From Actinomycetes bacterium (lineage in GTDB: Bacteria > Actinomycetota > Actinomycetes > Actinomycetales > JAJYRW01), in the NCBI GenBank assembly GCA_021793895.1, contig JAJYRW010000090.1, forward strand, positions 1 to 6,218: a stretch of 6,218 nt of DNA, in the 5' to 3' direction. Under the pieces are notes generated by a model that was not told where the DNA came from, made no database searches, and saw nothing but the letters and a program-made list of their open reading frames with translations. Position numbers and translations under genes: made by a program. This document shows positions 1 through 6,218 of the stretch, piece by piece (position 1 is the stretch's first letter; each line of letters opens with the position of its first letter).

Positions 1-522
1 GGCAGGCGGCGCGGATAGCGCGGACGGTTCGGAAGCGTCCGCGGGAGGTTCATCGGCCTCGGCGGGCAACTCGGCGGGTTCAGCCGTCCCCTCGGGCAGC
101 TCGGCCGCGGCAGACGATTCCGGTTCGAGAGCTGGAACGCTTGCGCCCGAGCGCTGGGATGCCGTCCGGTGAATTTTCACGCTCACGTTTTCAAATGGAA
201 CTTCAATGGGCGCTTGGGGCTTATGCACGGTGACGTCAACGGCCCGCGCGGCGGGAAAGCTCAGCGTAACGGCGGCAATTTTTTCAGCCAGTGTCTCAAT
301 TAGGTCGACCGCCGGGCCGGTAATGAGATCGTGCACCTGCTCAGCCAGTTCGCCGTAGTGCACGGTTTGCGATAGATCATCGCCGCTTGCCCCGGCGCGC
401 GCATCCACGTAAACGGTCACATCAACGCGAAACTCCTGGCCCGCAAAGCGCTCGCTTTCAAAAACGCCATGGTGGCCGTGGCCGGTGATCCCGGTCAGGG
501 TGATTGCGTCGTACTGATCCAT
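1..522 (-). CDS. folB: Dihydroneopterin aldolase (FolB), 3' end beyond the window; probable FolB-FolK fusion
   Basis: FolB converts 7,8-dihydroneopterin to 6-hydroxymethyl-7,8-dihydropterin and glycolaldehyde in cytoplasmic folate synthesis. From the ATG at 522 the frame stays open for 174 codons to the window edge, with no stop. Residues 1-118 form the complete aldolase domain. They include GHHGVFESE (E24 aligns with the conserved active-site Glu of S. aureus FolB), VHYGE (Y56), LIETLAE (E76, pterin-binding Glu) and VTVHKPQAPI (K101, catalytic Lys). A normal FolB ends near residue 120. Here about 55 further residues follow, rich in Ala, Glu and Pro. Such a linker commonly joins FolB to FolK (HPPK) in actinobacteria, so a bifunctional protein is likely, but no FolK motif lies inside the window. 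The start is one base after the folP stop (TGA-G-ATG), with a GAGAGG Shine-Dalgarno at 531-536. The FolB domain is certain; the fusion is inferred. Confidence 0.93.
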   Translation of the reverse strand, partial: MDQYDAITLTGITGHGHHGVFESERFAGQEFRVDVTVYVDARAGASGDDLSQTVHYGELAEQVHDLITGPAVDLIETLAEKIAAVTLSFPAARAVDVTVHKPQAPIEVPFENVSVKIHRTASQRSGASVPALEPESSAAAELPEGTAEPAELPAEADEPPADASEPSALSAPPA

Positions 523-523
523 C

Positions 524-1501
524 TCACTCACCTCTCACCGCAGAGTCAGTTCCCGACGCTCGGGCTGACTTGTCTGCGCGAGTTGATTGATCCGGGCGGG
601 CTGACTGGTCTGCATCAGCTAGAGCTGCGCCGGGACGTTCCGCCCGGGCGGCGCGCAGCGCCGCACCAACTCGTACCGCATCCAATGATCCCTGAACTTC
701 ATGTACGCGCACGCACCAGACCCCCGCGGCGGCCATCAACGCGCTGACAGCGTGTGTTGCGGCGTCGCGACCGGATGGGGGCACGACTTCGCTGGCATCC
801 CGGGCCAGTAAATGGCCTAAGAAGCGCTTTCGTGAGGCACCGACCATCACTGGGAGCCCGTGGTTTTGGAGAACGTCCAGGTGCGCCAGCAGCGGCCAGT
901 TATTGGTACCGGCCTTCGCAAACCCCAAGCCGGGGTCTAAAACTATTTGCTCGCGCTGGACGCCAGCTGCCGTCAGCGCGGTTATGCGCTGACCCAGTTC
1001 ACGCGATACATCAAGAACGACGTCGTCATACTGGTCGCGTTTATCCATTTCTTTGGAGTGGGCCCGCCAGTGCATGGCCACATATGTGACGCCGGTTTCC
1101 GCCGCTACTTCGGCCATTGCCGGATCGGCTAAACCGCCCGATACGTCGTTAATCACTGTTGCTCCGCGCTTCACTGCCTCGCGGGCCACATTCGAACGCA
1201 TCGTGTCGATGGAGACGTGCGCGCCCTGAGAAACCAGTTCCTCGATGACGGGTAAAACGCGGTCAATTTCTTGCTCACTTGTGACGCGTTCAGCACCGGG
1301 CCGGGTCGATTCCCCGCCCACGTCGATCAGATCGGCTCCTTCATCGAGCAGCCGCCGCGCCTGGCTGAGTGCCTCACGGGGAGTGAACCAGCGCCCGCCA
1401 TCGGAGAAAGAATCGGGCGTTACATTCACCACGCCCATCACCAAGGTTCGCTCCAGGCTCCGCAACTGCGCGGGTAATCCGGCCGGATGCAGCATGCCCA
1501 T
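524..1501 (-). CDS. folP: Dihydropteroate synthase (FolP)
   Basis: FolP condenses 6-hydroxymethyl-7,8-dihydropterin diphosphate with p-aminobenzoate to give 7,8-dihydropteroate; it is the target of sulfonamides. The 325-residue protein shows every TIM-barrel signature: MGVVNVTPDSFSDGG (N26), DVGGESTRPGA (61-70), VSIDTM (D99), VINDVSGG (N118), VLDPGLGFAK (D189), GASRKRFLG (K225) and VRVHEV (R265, H267). These match the substrate-binding residues known from E. coli DHPS. The catalytic domain ends near residue 290. The last ~35 residues are an added hydrophilic tail with three imperfect six-residue repeats, so the protein is longer than the usual ~280 residues. The ATG at 1501 lies 3 nt after the folE stop, with GGCAGG at 1508-1513 as ribosome binding site inside the end of folE. 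An in-frame ATG two codons later is an alternative. The tight spacing to folE and folB supports one operon. No substitution in a substrate residue suggests built-in sulfonamide resistance. Confidence 0.97.
   Translation of the reverse strand: MGMLHPAGLPAQLRSLERTLVMGVVNVTPDSFSDGGRWFTPREALSQARRLLDEGADLIDVGGESTRPGAERVTSEQEIDRVLPVIEELVSQGAHVSIDTMRSNVAREAVKRGATVINDVSGGLADPAMAEVAAETGVTYVAMHWRAHSKEMDKRDQYDDVVLDVSRELGQRITALTAAGVQREQIVLDPGLGFAKAGTNNWPLLAHLDVLQNHGLPVMVGASRKRFLGHLLARDASEVVPPSGRDAATHAVSALMAAAGVWCVRVHEVQGSLDAVRVGAALRAARAERPGAALADADQSARPDQSTRADKSARASGTDSAVRGE
557..610 (-). repeat. Three 18-bp in-frame repeats coding DQSARP / DQSTRA / DKSARA in the FolP tail
   Basis: Residues 298-315 of FolP are three tandem six-residue units, DQSARP, DQSTRA and DKSARA, each encoded by 18 bp. 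The DNA copies are imperfect: the Ser codon is TCA in all three, while other codons differ at several positions. This points to an older duplication that has drifted. The repeat lies outside the catalytic barrel, in a tail that looks disordered. No function can be assigned from sequence. Confidence 0.75.
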
Positions 1502-1504
1502 TGG

Positions 1505-2089
1505 TTACCTGCCGTAAATAAGGCCCATGACCTCCGCCCGAGTGGCGTGGTCGCGCATTTGGCCCCGGACCGCAGAGGTGATTGTGCGTGATCCGGGTTT
1601 GCGCACGCCGCGCATCGACATGCACAGGTGTTCTGCTTCCACCACGACCATGACCCCACTGGGCTGCAGGTTCTCGACAAGGGCATCAGCCACCTGCGCG
1701 GTTAGCCGCTCCTGCACCTGGGGGCGTTTGGCATAGACGTCAATTAGCCGGGCCAATTTGCTCAGGCCGGTTACCTGGCCGGTATCGGAAGGGATATATG
1801 CCACGTGTGCCATTCCATGGAACGGCACCAGGTGGTGCTCACAGGTAGAGAACATTTCGATGTCCTTCACCAGCACCATTTCTCTATGACCGATTTCGAA
1901 TGTGCGGTTTAGAACCTCGGAGGCATCCTGGTGCAGGCCCGAGAACATCTCCGCATAGGAGCGCGCGACGCGACCAGGCGTATCGCGCAATCCGGGTCGG
2001 TCGGGGTCCTCGCCCACCGCGAGCAGAATTTCCCGCACCGCCCGCTCCACGCGCTGCGCGTCATACCCTTCGGGAAGCGGCGTAGTCAC
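1505..2089 (-). CDS. folE: GTP cyclohydrolase I (FolE, type IA)
   Basis: FolE opens the imidazole ring of GTP and rearranges it to 7,8-dihydroneopterin triphosphate plus formate, the first committed step of the folate pterin branch. The 194-residue protein has the standard layout: [14 protein letters not shown] (37-49), [13 protein letters not shown] (80-92), [17 protein letters not shown] (108-124) and [17 protein letters not shown] (150-166). The zinc ligands of the canonical type I enzyme are present as C83, H86 and C156. H85 and H154 match the conserved active-site histidines, so this is the zinc-dependent FolE1 and not FolE2. The start is GTG, and its first base overlaps the last base of the ftsH stop (TAGTG). 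The purine-rich AGGGAAGA at 2093-2100 inside the ftsH end serves as ribosome binding site. This arrangement suggests translational coupling to ftsH. Length is normal for actinobacterial FolE. Confidence 0.97.
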   Translation of the reverse strand: MTTPLPEGYDAQRVERAVREILLAVGEDPDRPGLRDTPGRVARSYAEMFSGLHQDASEVLNRTFEIGHREMVLVKDIEMFSTCEHHLVPFHGMAHVAYIPSDTGQVTGLSKLARLIDVYAKRPQVQERLTAQVADALVENLQPSGVMVVVEAEHLCMSMRGVRKPGSRTITSAVRGQMRDHATRAEVMGLIYGR

Positions 2090-4233
2090 TAGTCTTCCCT
2101 GGGTCCAGACTCGGGGCCAGATTCTGAGTCAGGTTCGGGCTCTTCGCCGGGCCCAACCTCAACTTCGGGTTCTTCCGCGGCCCGCTGCCCCTCATGCGCC
2201 GCAGCCGCCTGGTCACCCGGAGCCAGGTCATCGATCTTTTCCTGCTCCTCAACGTGCTGTGGATCGGCACTGGTGAGCGCCTTTTCGGGCATCGCCACCG
2301 GGGGAATGTCCGAAACCTGGCGCTCTTGCGAAGACAGCCACACCGGGCGCAGCTCGCGTTTTTGTACGGGCTCGAACACCTCGGCGAGCTGGTGCTGATT
2401 TAAAGTTTCCTTCTCGAGCAGCTCCAAAACCAAGTTGTCCAGCACTTCGCGGTACTGGGTGAGAACTTCCCAGGCCTCATCGTGGGCGGCCTCCACTAGG
2501 CGGCGCACCTCTTCGTCAATGATGCCGGCAACGGATTCGGAGTAGTCCCGCTCGTGCCCCATATCGCGGCCGAGGAACACCTCTCCCCCGGCTTGGCCCA
2601 GTTTGATGGCACCCACACGCTCGGACATGCCGTATTCCATGACCATCTTGCGCGCCAGGGAGGTTGCTTTCTCAATGTCGGAAGAGGCTCCGGTGGTGGG
2701 GTCGTGGAACACGATCTCTTCCGCAACCCGCCCGCCGATTGCGTAGGCCAGTTGGTCGAGCAACTCGTTGCGGGTGGTGGAGTACTTATCCTCAGTGGGC
2801 ATAACCATGGTGTAACCCAGGGCCCGGCCGCGCGGCAGAATCGTGACCTTGGTGACCGGATCGGTGTGCCGCATCGCCGCAGCCACTAGCGCGTGCCCGC
2901 CCTCGTGGTAGGCCGTGATCTTCTTTTCCGCGTCATTCATGATGCGCGTGCGGCGCTGCGGCCCCGCCACAACGCGGTCGATCGCCTCATCAAGGGACTC
3001 GTTGGTGATGAATTCCTTCCCGAGGCGAGCAGTCAAGAGCGCGGCCTCGTTCAGCACGTTCGCCAAATCGGCGCCCGTAAAGCCGGGGGTGCGCCGCGCC
3101 AGTAAATCGAAGTCAACATCGGGGCTCATGGGCTTGCCCTTGGCATGCACGCCCAAAATGTGGCGCCGGCCGCCCATATCGGGCGGGTCAACGGCAATTT
3201 GCCGGTCGAACCGGCCCGGACGCAGCAGGGCCGGATCCAAAATATCGGGGCGGTTGGTCGCGGCAATCAAAATCACGTTCGTGCCGGCCTCAAAACCGTC
3301 CATTTCGACCAGAAGCTGGTTCAGCGTCTGCTCGCGCTCATCGTGCCCGCCGCCCAGACCGGCACCGCGGTGGCGCCCCACCGCGTCTATCTCATCGACG
3401 AAGATAATTGAGGGAGCGTTCTCCTTCGCCTGGGTGAACAGGTCGCGCACCCGCGAAGCACCCACACCGACAAACATTTCTACGAAGTCCGAGCCGGAGA
3501 TGGAGTAGAACGGAACCTTCGCCTCGCCAGCCACCGCTCGGGCCAGCAGCGTCTTACCGGTACCGGGTGGACCGTATAACAAAACACCCTTTGGGATCTT
3601 GGCGCCCACGGCCTGGAACCGGTCGGGCTCTTCCAAAAATTCCTTAATTTCGCCGATCTCTTCGACGGCTTCATCCACCCCGGCGACGTCGGAGAATGTC
3701 ACCGAAGGGGTGTCCTTATCGACCAGGCGGGCCTTGGACTTGGCGAACTTCATCGCCTGCCCGGTTCCACCCTGCATGCGCATGAGCAAGAACCAGAACA
3801 GACCGACGATGATGAGCAGCGGAAGGAACGTAAAGAGCAGGGATGTGAACCAAGAACCCTGCGGCGGCGGTTCCTCATTGAATCCACCGTTCGGGTCGGC
3901 GTCCACAATCGCATCAATAATACGCTCGCCATGCGGCTCGGCATAGAAAAATTCGACGCGGTCACCCTTGTCTTCAAAATCTTCTTTTAGGGTCAGGTCG
4001 ACACGCTGTTCACCATCAACGAGTAGGACCTGTTCGACCTTGCCGCCCTGGATGAGGTTCAGCCCGGTGGAGGTGTCAATTGTGGACACTGAGGGCATAA
4101 AGAACTGACTCATTGCCGTGGACAGCAAGATCAATCCGAGCAGCACCCAAATCAGGGGTCCGCGCAATATCCGCTTAAAGTTCATTTTGGGTGGGGCGCC
4201 GGGCCCGCTTCCCTTCTGTTTGCCTGATCTCAA
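2089..4233 (-). CDS. ftsH: ATP-dependent zinc metalloprotease FtsH
   Basis: FtsH is a membrane-anchored hexameric AAA+ protease that degrades damaged or unassembled membrane proteins and some cytosolic regulators. In the 714-residue reading, a first membrane segment lies at ~26-46, an extracytoplasmic domain at ~47-127 and a second membrane segment at ~129-151. The AAA+ module follows: Walker A GPPGTGKT (221-228), pore loop MFVGVG (253-258), Walker B IIFVDE (276-281), and the second region of homology with Arg fingers R338 and R341 in LRPGRFDR. The zinc protease site is HEGGH (443-447), with D519 in GASSDI as third ligand. After residue ~640 comes a ~75-residue tail rich in Glu, Pro, Gly and Asp, probably disordered. 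The start is uncertain. The TTG at 4233 follows an in-frame stop directly and has AAGG 8 nt upstream. An ATG at 4185 (residue 17) begins [10 protein letters not shown], a typical FtsH N-terminus, but lacks a good ribosome binding site. All catalytic residues are intact. Confidence 0.97.
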   Translation of the reverse strand: MRSGKQKGSGPGAPPKMNFKRILRGPLIWVLLGLILLSTAMSQFFMPSVSTIDTSTGLNLIQGGKVEQVLLVDGEQRVDLTLKEDFEDKGDRVEFFYAEPHGERIIDAIVDADPNGGFNEEPPPQGSWFTSLLFTFLPLLIIVGLFWFLLMRMQGGTGQAMKFAKSKARLVDKDTPSVTFSDVAGVDEAVEEIGEIKEFLEEPDRFQAVGAKIPKGVLLYGPPGTGKTLLARAVAGEAKVPFYSISGSDFVEMFVGVGASRVRDLFTQAKENAPSIIFVDEIDAVGRHRGAGLGGGHDEREQTLNQLLVEMDGFEAGTNVILIAATNRPDILDPALLRPGRFDRQIAVDPPDMGGRRHILGVHAKGKPMSPDVDFDLLARRTPGFTGADLANVLNEAALLTARLGKEFITNESLDEAIDRVVAGPQRRTRIMNDAEKKITAYHEGGHALVAAAMRHTDPVTKVTILPRGRALGYTMVMPTEDKYSTTRNELLDQLAYAIGGRVAEEIVFHDPTTGASSDIEKATSLARKMVMEYGMSERVGAIKLGQAGGEVFLGRDMGHERDYSESVAGIIDEEVRRLVEAAHDEAWEVLTQYREVLDNLVLELLEKETLNQHQLAEVFEPVQKRELRPVWLSSQERQVSDIPPVAMPEKALTSADPQHVEEQEKIDDLAPGDQAAAAHEGQRAAEEPEVEVGPGEEPEPDSESGPESGPRED

Positions 4234-4242
4234 CTAATCGAC

Positions 4243-4270
4243 CTTATACATTGATAAGCGTCGTTTGAAA
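4243..4270 (-). promoter_or_regulatory. Possible weak promoter for ftsH in the hpt-ftsH gap
   Basis: The 60-nt gap between hpt and ftsH is the largest intergenic space in the window and is more AT-rich than the surrounding DNA. On the minus strand it contains TATAAG (4248-4243), resembling a sigma-70-type -10 box. Sixteen bases upstream is TTTCAA (4270-4265), only a half match to a -35 box. Transcription would begin near 4236. That would leave the TTG start almost leaderless and give the ATG at 4185 a leader of about 50 nt. This is pattern matching only; read-through from hpt is equally possible. Confidence 0.3.
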
Positions 4271-4274
4271 AACG
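4262..4274. repeat. Short inverted repeat CGTTT-n3-AAACG upstream of ftsH
   Basis: A 5-bp perfect inverted repeat with a 3-nt centre lies in the hpt-ftsH gap and overlaps the candidate -35 box. It is too short and has no following T-run, so it is not a convincing terminator. It could be a small operator half-site pair or chance. I see no regulator gene nearby that would explain it. Confidence 0.25.
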
Positions 4275-4293
4275 CGGGGCTAGATTACAGAAA

Positions 4294-4848
4294 CTAGCCG
4301 TTATACACGTGGGGCGCCAGGGTGCCCACAAATGGCAGATTTCGGTACCGCTCCGCGAAATCCAGCCCGTAGCCCACGACAAATTCGGCCGGAATATCGA
4401 ATCCGACGTAGCGCACATCAACTTCTACCTTGGCGGCATCGGGTTTGCGCAGTAGCGTGCACACCTCCACCGAGGCCGCTCCGCGCGAACGCAGGTTCGA
4501 AAGCAGCCACGAAAGTGTGAGGCCCGAATCCAAAATATCTTCCACCACGAGGACGTGCCGGCCGGAAATATCGGTGTCGAGGTCCTTCAAAATCCGCACC
4601 ACACCCGAGGACTGGGTCCCGGACCCATAGGAGGACACGGCCATCCAATCCATGGTCGCGGCCGAGTGCATTGCACGCGAAAGGTCGGCCATGATCATCA
4701 CGGCGCCCTTTAAAACCCCGACCAGCAGCACGTCTTTACCCGCGTAGTCCCGGTCAATTTCGGCGGCAAGTTCCTTTACACGCTCACGAATTTGTTCTTC
4801 GGAAACTAAGACGCGCTCTAAGTCTGCGCCCATGTCATTGGCGTCCAC
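4294..4848 (-). CDS. hpt: Hypoxanthine (guanine) phosphoribosyltransferase
   Basis: This cytoplasmic purine-salvage enzyme joins hypoxanthine or guanine to PRPP, giving IMP or GMP and pyrophosphate. The 184-residue protein has the full type I PRTase fold. [18 protein letters not shown] (41-58) contains the conserved LKG. SSYGSGT (72-78) is the flexible-loop Ser-Tyr signature of HPRTs. [13 protein letters not shown] (99-111) is the PRPP-binding loop, with acidic pair E103-D104 and general-base candidate D107. The purine-binding end is [20 protein letters not shown] (156-175). The length matches bacterial Hpt (~180-185). The start is GTG at 4848, chosen because a strong AAGGAG lies 8 nt upstream; an ATG at 4833 has none comparable. 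It begins 19 nt after tilS, and tilS-hpt-ftsH order is typical of actinobacteria and also seen in Firmicutes. Whether guanine or hypoxanthine is preferred cannot be read from sequence. Confidence 0.97.
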   Translation of the reverse strand: MDANDMGADLERVLVSEEQIRERVKELAAEIDRDYAGKDVLLVGVLKGAVMIMADLSRAMHSAATMDWMAVSSYGSGTQSSGVVRILKDLDTDISGRHVLVVEDILDSGLTLSWLLSNLRSRGAASVEVCTLLRKPDAAKVEVDVRYVGFDIPAEFVVGYGLDFAERYRNLPFVGTLAPHVYNG

Positions 4849-4856
4849 CGAATCGA

Positions 4857-4862
4857 CTCCTT
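4857..4862 (-). promoter_or_regulatory. Ribosome binding site AAGGAG that fixes the hpt GTG start
   Basis: AAGGAG is a perfect anti-Shine-Dalgarno match, 8 nt before the GTG at 4848 and within the short tilS-hpt gap. It is the strongest ribosome binding site in the window. It decides for the GTG start over the downstream ATG at 4833. Confidence 0.8.
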
Positions 4863-4867
4863 GGTGA

Positions 4868-5980
4868 TCATTTTTTAACGGTGTACAGGGTCAGCGTGCC
4901 ATATTGCCGCCGCCCTTGGTGACCCCCCGGTAGGTCAACTGGCCCCTGGCCCCGCCAGTTAGTCACCAAATCGTCCAGTGCCGTCACGTGCACTAGCGCC
5001 AGGGGGCTGGTAGGCACACCAATTGCAATGCACGCCCGGCGCAGCGCCCGCGTTCGCACCGCCTTAGGCGCACCACCCAGCACGTGGCAATCTAATTGTC
5101 GCTCTTGCGCGGTGACATTGATCGTGGCTTCGTGCAATAAATTATCTGCCAGGTCTGACAGTGCCGCATCGTCAGCGCGCGCCAGCCCGGCCGTGCGGGC
5201 CAGCGCCTGGGCAATTCCCGGGCCCAGGTGGTGCTCCAGGTGGGGCAAAACGATATTGCGCACCACGGTGCGGCGGGGAACATTAATTAGGGACGGCGCC
5301 TGGTGCGTGAGCGTCTCCGCCGGCAATTCATTGGTCGGGTCGAGCCACGTGGTGAGTTTGAGGTGGGCACAAATGTGCTCCGTATCGCGGCGGCGCAACT
5401 GGAGGAAGGGTCGATAGAAGAAGTCTCTCTGGGCGGGAATCCCCGCTAGCGAGCGCGTTCCCGAACCGCGGGTGAGCGCCAAGAGGACCTGTTCGGCCTG
5501 ATCGTCCAGGGTGTGGCCCAGCAATACAGCCTGCGCCCGGTGCTTTTTGATCTGCTGGCGAAGCACTGCGTAGCGGGCGCTGCGAGCGCCAGCTTCGAGC
5601 CCGCCAGATTCCGGGCCGCGTGCCACTTGGGTTTTTATAACCTCCACCGGCGCCAAGCCGAGTTCCCGGCACTGCTGGGCGGCCTGCTGGGCCGCAGCGG
5701 CCGAACCGGGCTGGAGGTCATGATCGACAATTACTGCGCCAACGCGGGCTCCCAGGCGGGGAATAACAAACGCAGCGGTGGCGGCCAGCGCCATGGAATC
5801 TGGCCCGCCCGAGCAGGCTACGAGGATCAGCGGTGCGGTGGCTAGGTCGCTCGCAGCGTTCGGGGCGTCGCCTGCCGCCTGCGCGGGGAGAATCGGCGCC
5901 AGGGCGTCTCGGACCAGCGTGCGGGCCTGGGCAACCGTTGGGTCCAGGGGGCCGAAGCTTTGGCGCGCCGAAGGGGGCAT
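4868..5980 (-). CDS. tilS: tRNA(Ile)-lysidine synthetase (TilS)
   Basis: TilS uses ATP and lysine to convert C34 of the CAU-anticodon tRNA-Ile into lysidine, so that the tRNA reads AUA as isoleucine; it is normally essential. The 370-residue protein has the N-type ATP pyrophosphatase core: SGGPDS P-loop (57-62), VDHDLQPGS (85-93), and [20 protein letters not shown] (155-174), the TilS hallmark. LDPTN (213-217) and [10 protein letters not shown] (239-248) correspond to the conserved D-x-(S/T)-N and R-x(4)-P elements. Between these two elements are about 13 extra residues compared with E. coli TilS. The ~50-residue N-terminal part before the P-loop is poorly conserved and Ala-rich. The C-terminal part is short, as in other actinobacterial TilS. 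The ATG at 5980 starts 11 nt after the upstream stop and has no obvious Shine-Dalgarno. The older name is mesJ. Confidence 0.95.
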   Translation of the reverse strand: MPPSARQSFGPLDPTVAQARTLVRDALAPILPAQAAGDAPNAASDLATAPLILVACSGGPDSMALAATAAFVIPRLGARVGAVIVDHDLQPGSAAAAQQAAQQCRELGLAPVEVIKTQVARGPESGGLEAGARSARYAVLRQQIKKHRAQAVLLGHTLDDQAEQVLLALTRGSGTRSLAGIPAQRDFFYRPFLQLRRRDTEHICAHLKLTTWLDPTNELPAETLTHQAPSLINVPRRTVVRNIVLPHLEHHLGPGIAQALARTAGLARADDAALSDLADNLLHEATINVTAQERQLDCHVLGGAPKAVRTRALRRACIAIGVPTSPLALVHVTALDDLVTNWRGQGPVDLPGGHQGRRQYGTLTLYTVKK

Positions 5981-5991
5981 TGCGGTATTAG

Positions 5992-6218
5992 TTAGGGGTG
6001 CACGCGCGCAACCCAGCGTTCGGGCTGGCGCAATTCTTCAATGGTGGGCAGCATTTCGGCGGACTCCCACACGCGGTTTAGACCCGCCCGTCCGACGCTT
6101 TTTTCCACCGAGCGCACGAAGTGGGCGCCCTCCCGGTACTGGGCGATCTTGGTGTCCAGGCCCAAAATTCTGCGCACGATTTGATCCCAGGTGTTCTTGC
6201 GGTCCTTGCTCTTGCCAG
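5992..6218 (-). CDS. C-terminal end of a DUF2342-type zinc-dependent metalloprotease-like protein
   Basis: The reading frame enters from the right edge and ends with TAA at 5992, leaving the last ~74 residues. The visible part reads through WDQIVRRILGLDTKIAQYRE, then GAHFVRSVEKSVGRAGLNRVWES, and ends LPTIEELRQPERWVARVHP. This resembles the C-terminus of the actinobacterial family annotated as 'coenzyme F420 biosynthesis associated' or 'zinc-dependent metalloprotease' (DUF2342). Its characteristic end has the pattern K-x-x-QYxxGxxFV, then a Gly-x-x-Gly-hydrophobic-N-x-x-W motif and a closing W-x-x-RVH. In mycobacteria this gene sits just upstream of tilS, as here. The family's putative zinc site lies in the part outside the window, so activity cannot be judged. 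A GTG at 6177 is an internal codon, not the start. The physiological role of the family is not well defined. Confidence 0.8.
   Translation of the reverse strand, partial: GKSKDRKNTWDQIVRRILGLDTKIAQYREGAHFVRSVEKSVGRAGLNRVWESAEMLPTIEELRQPERWVARVHP

Noticed and set aside
469..747. Plus-strand open frame across the folB start and folP end
   Set aside because: It overlaps two well-supported minus-strand genes, has low-complexity Pro/Arg content and no family resemblance.
2915..3508. Long open frame (197 codons) on the plus strand opposite ftsH
   Set aside because: It lies wholly antisense to the conserved AAA+ and protease-linking part of ftsH, its translation is Arg/Ser/Pro-rich with no recognisable motif, and high-GC codon bias routinely opens such frames.
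4262..4290. Rho-independent terminator after hpt
   Set aside because: The stem is only 5 bp, AT-rich and has no T-run after it in the direction of transcription, so it does not support termination.
5513..5845. Plus-strand open frame opposite tilS
   Set aside because: It is the antisense shadow of the TilS ATPase core; the minus strand has all catalytic motifs.
5981..5991. Promoter or regulatory site between the metalloprotease-like gene and tilS
   Set aside because: The gap is only 11 nt and shows neither a promoter-like box nor a clear Shine-Dalgarno; co-transcription is the simpler reading.

Overview
The window is a compact, high-GC stretch from an actinobacterium. It carries seven adjacent genes, all read from the minus strand. 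The order is zinc-metalloprotease-like protein (partial), tilS, hpt, ftsH, folE, folP, folB (partial). This matches the conserved actinobacterial folate/ftsH neighbourhood known from mycobacteria and relatives. The high GC, the GTG and possible TTG starts, and the short actinobacterial-type TilS agree with this. An Actinomycetaceae-like host (Actinomyces/Actinobaculum type) is my best guess from the protein style. It is an inference and I cannot fix a genus.

Layout in the direction of transcription (right to left). Positions 6218-5992 hold the C-terminal end of a DUF2342-type ('coenzyme F420 biosynthesis associated') protein. Positions 5980-4868 hold tilS, the tRNA-Ile lysidine synthetase. 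Positions 4848-4294 hold hpt, a hypoxanthine phosphoribosyltransferase with a clear AAGGAG ribosome binding site. A 60-nt gap follows, the only real intergenic space, with a possible weak promoter. Positions 4233-2089 hold ftsH, the membrane AAA+ protease. Positions 2089-1505 hold folE, whose GTG start overlaps the ftsH stop by one base. Positions 1501-524 hold folP. Positions 522-1 hold folB, which is still open at the window edge and carries an Ala/Glu/Pro-rich extension that probably leads into a fused FolK domain.

Functionally, folE, folB, (folK) and folP give the pterin branch of folate synthesis: GTP to dihydroneopterin triphosphate, then hydroxymethyl-dihydropterin, then dihydropteroate. 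FolP is the sulfonamide target. TilS (AUA decoding), Hpt (purine salvage) and FtsH (membrane protein quality control) are housekeeping functions. Gaps of -1 to 19 nt inside each block suggest co-transcription and translational coupling.

I see no mobile element, CRISPR array, tRNA/rRNA gene, toxin-antitoxin pair or defence gene. No stretch over 300 bases lacks a gene. All diagnostic catalytic residues I looked for are present. The unusual points are modest: low-complexity tails on three successive proteins (FtsH, FolP, FolB), an insertion near the active site of TilS, and an uncertain ftsH start. I did not find an undescribed biological system here.
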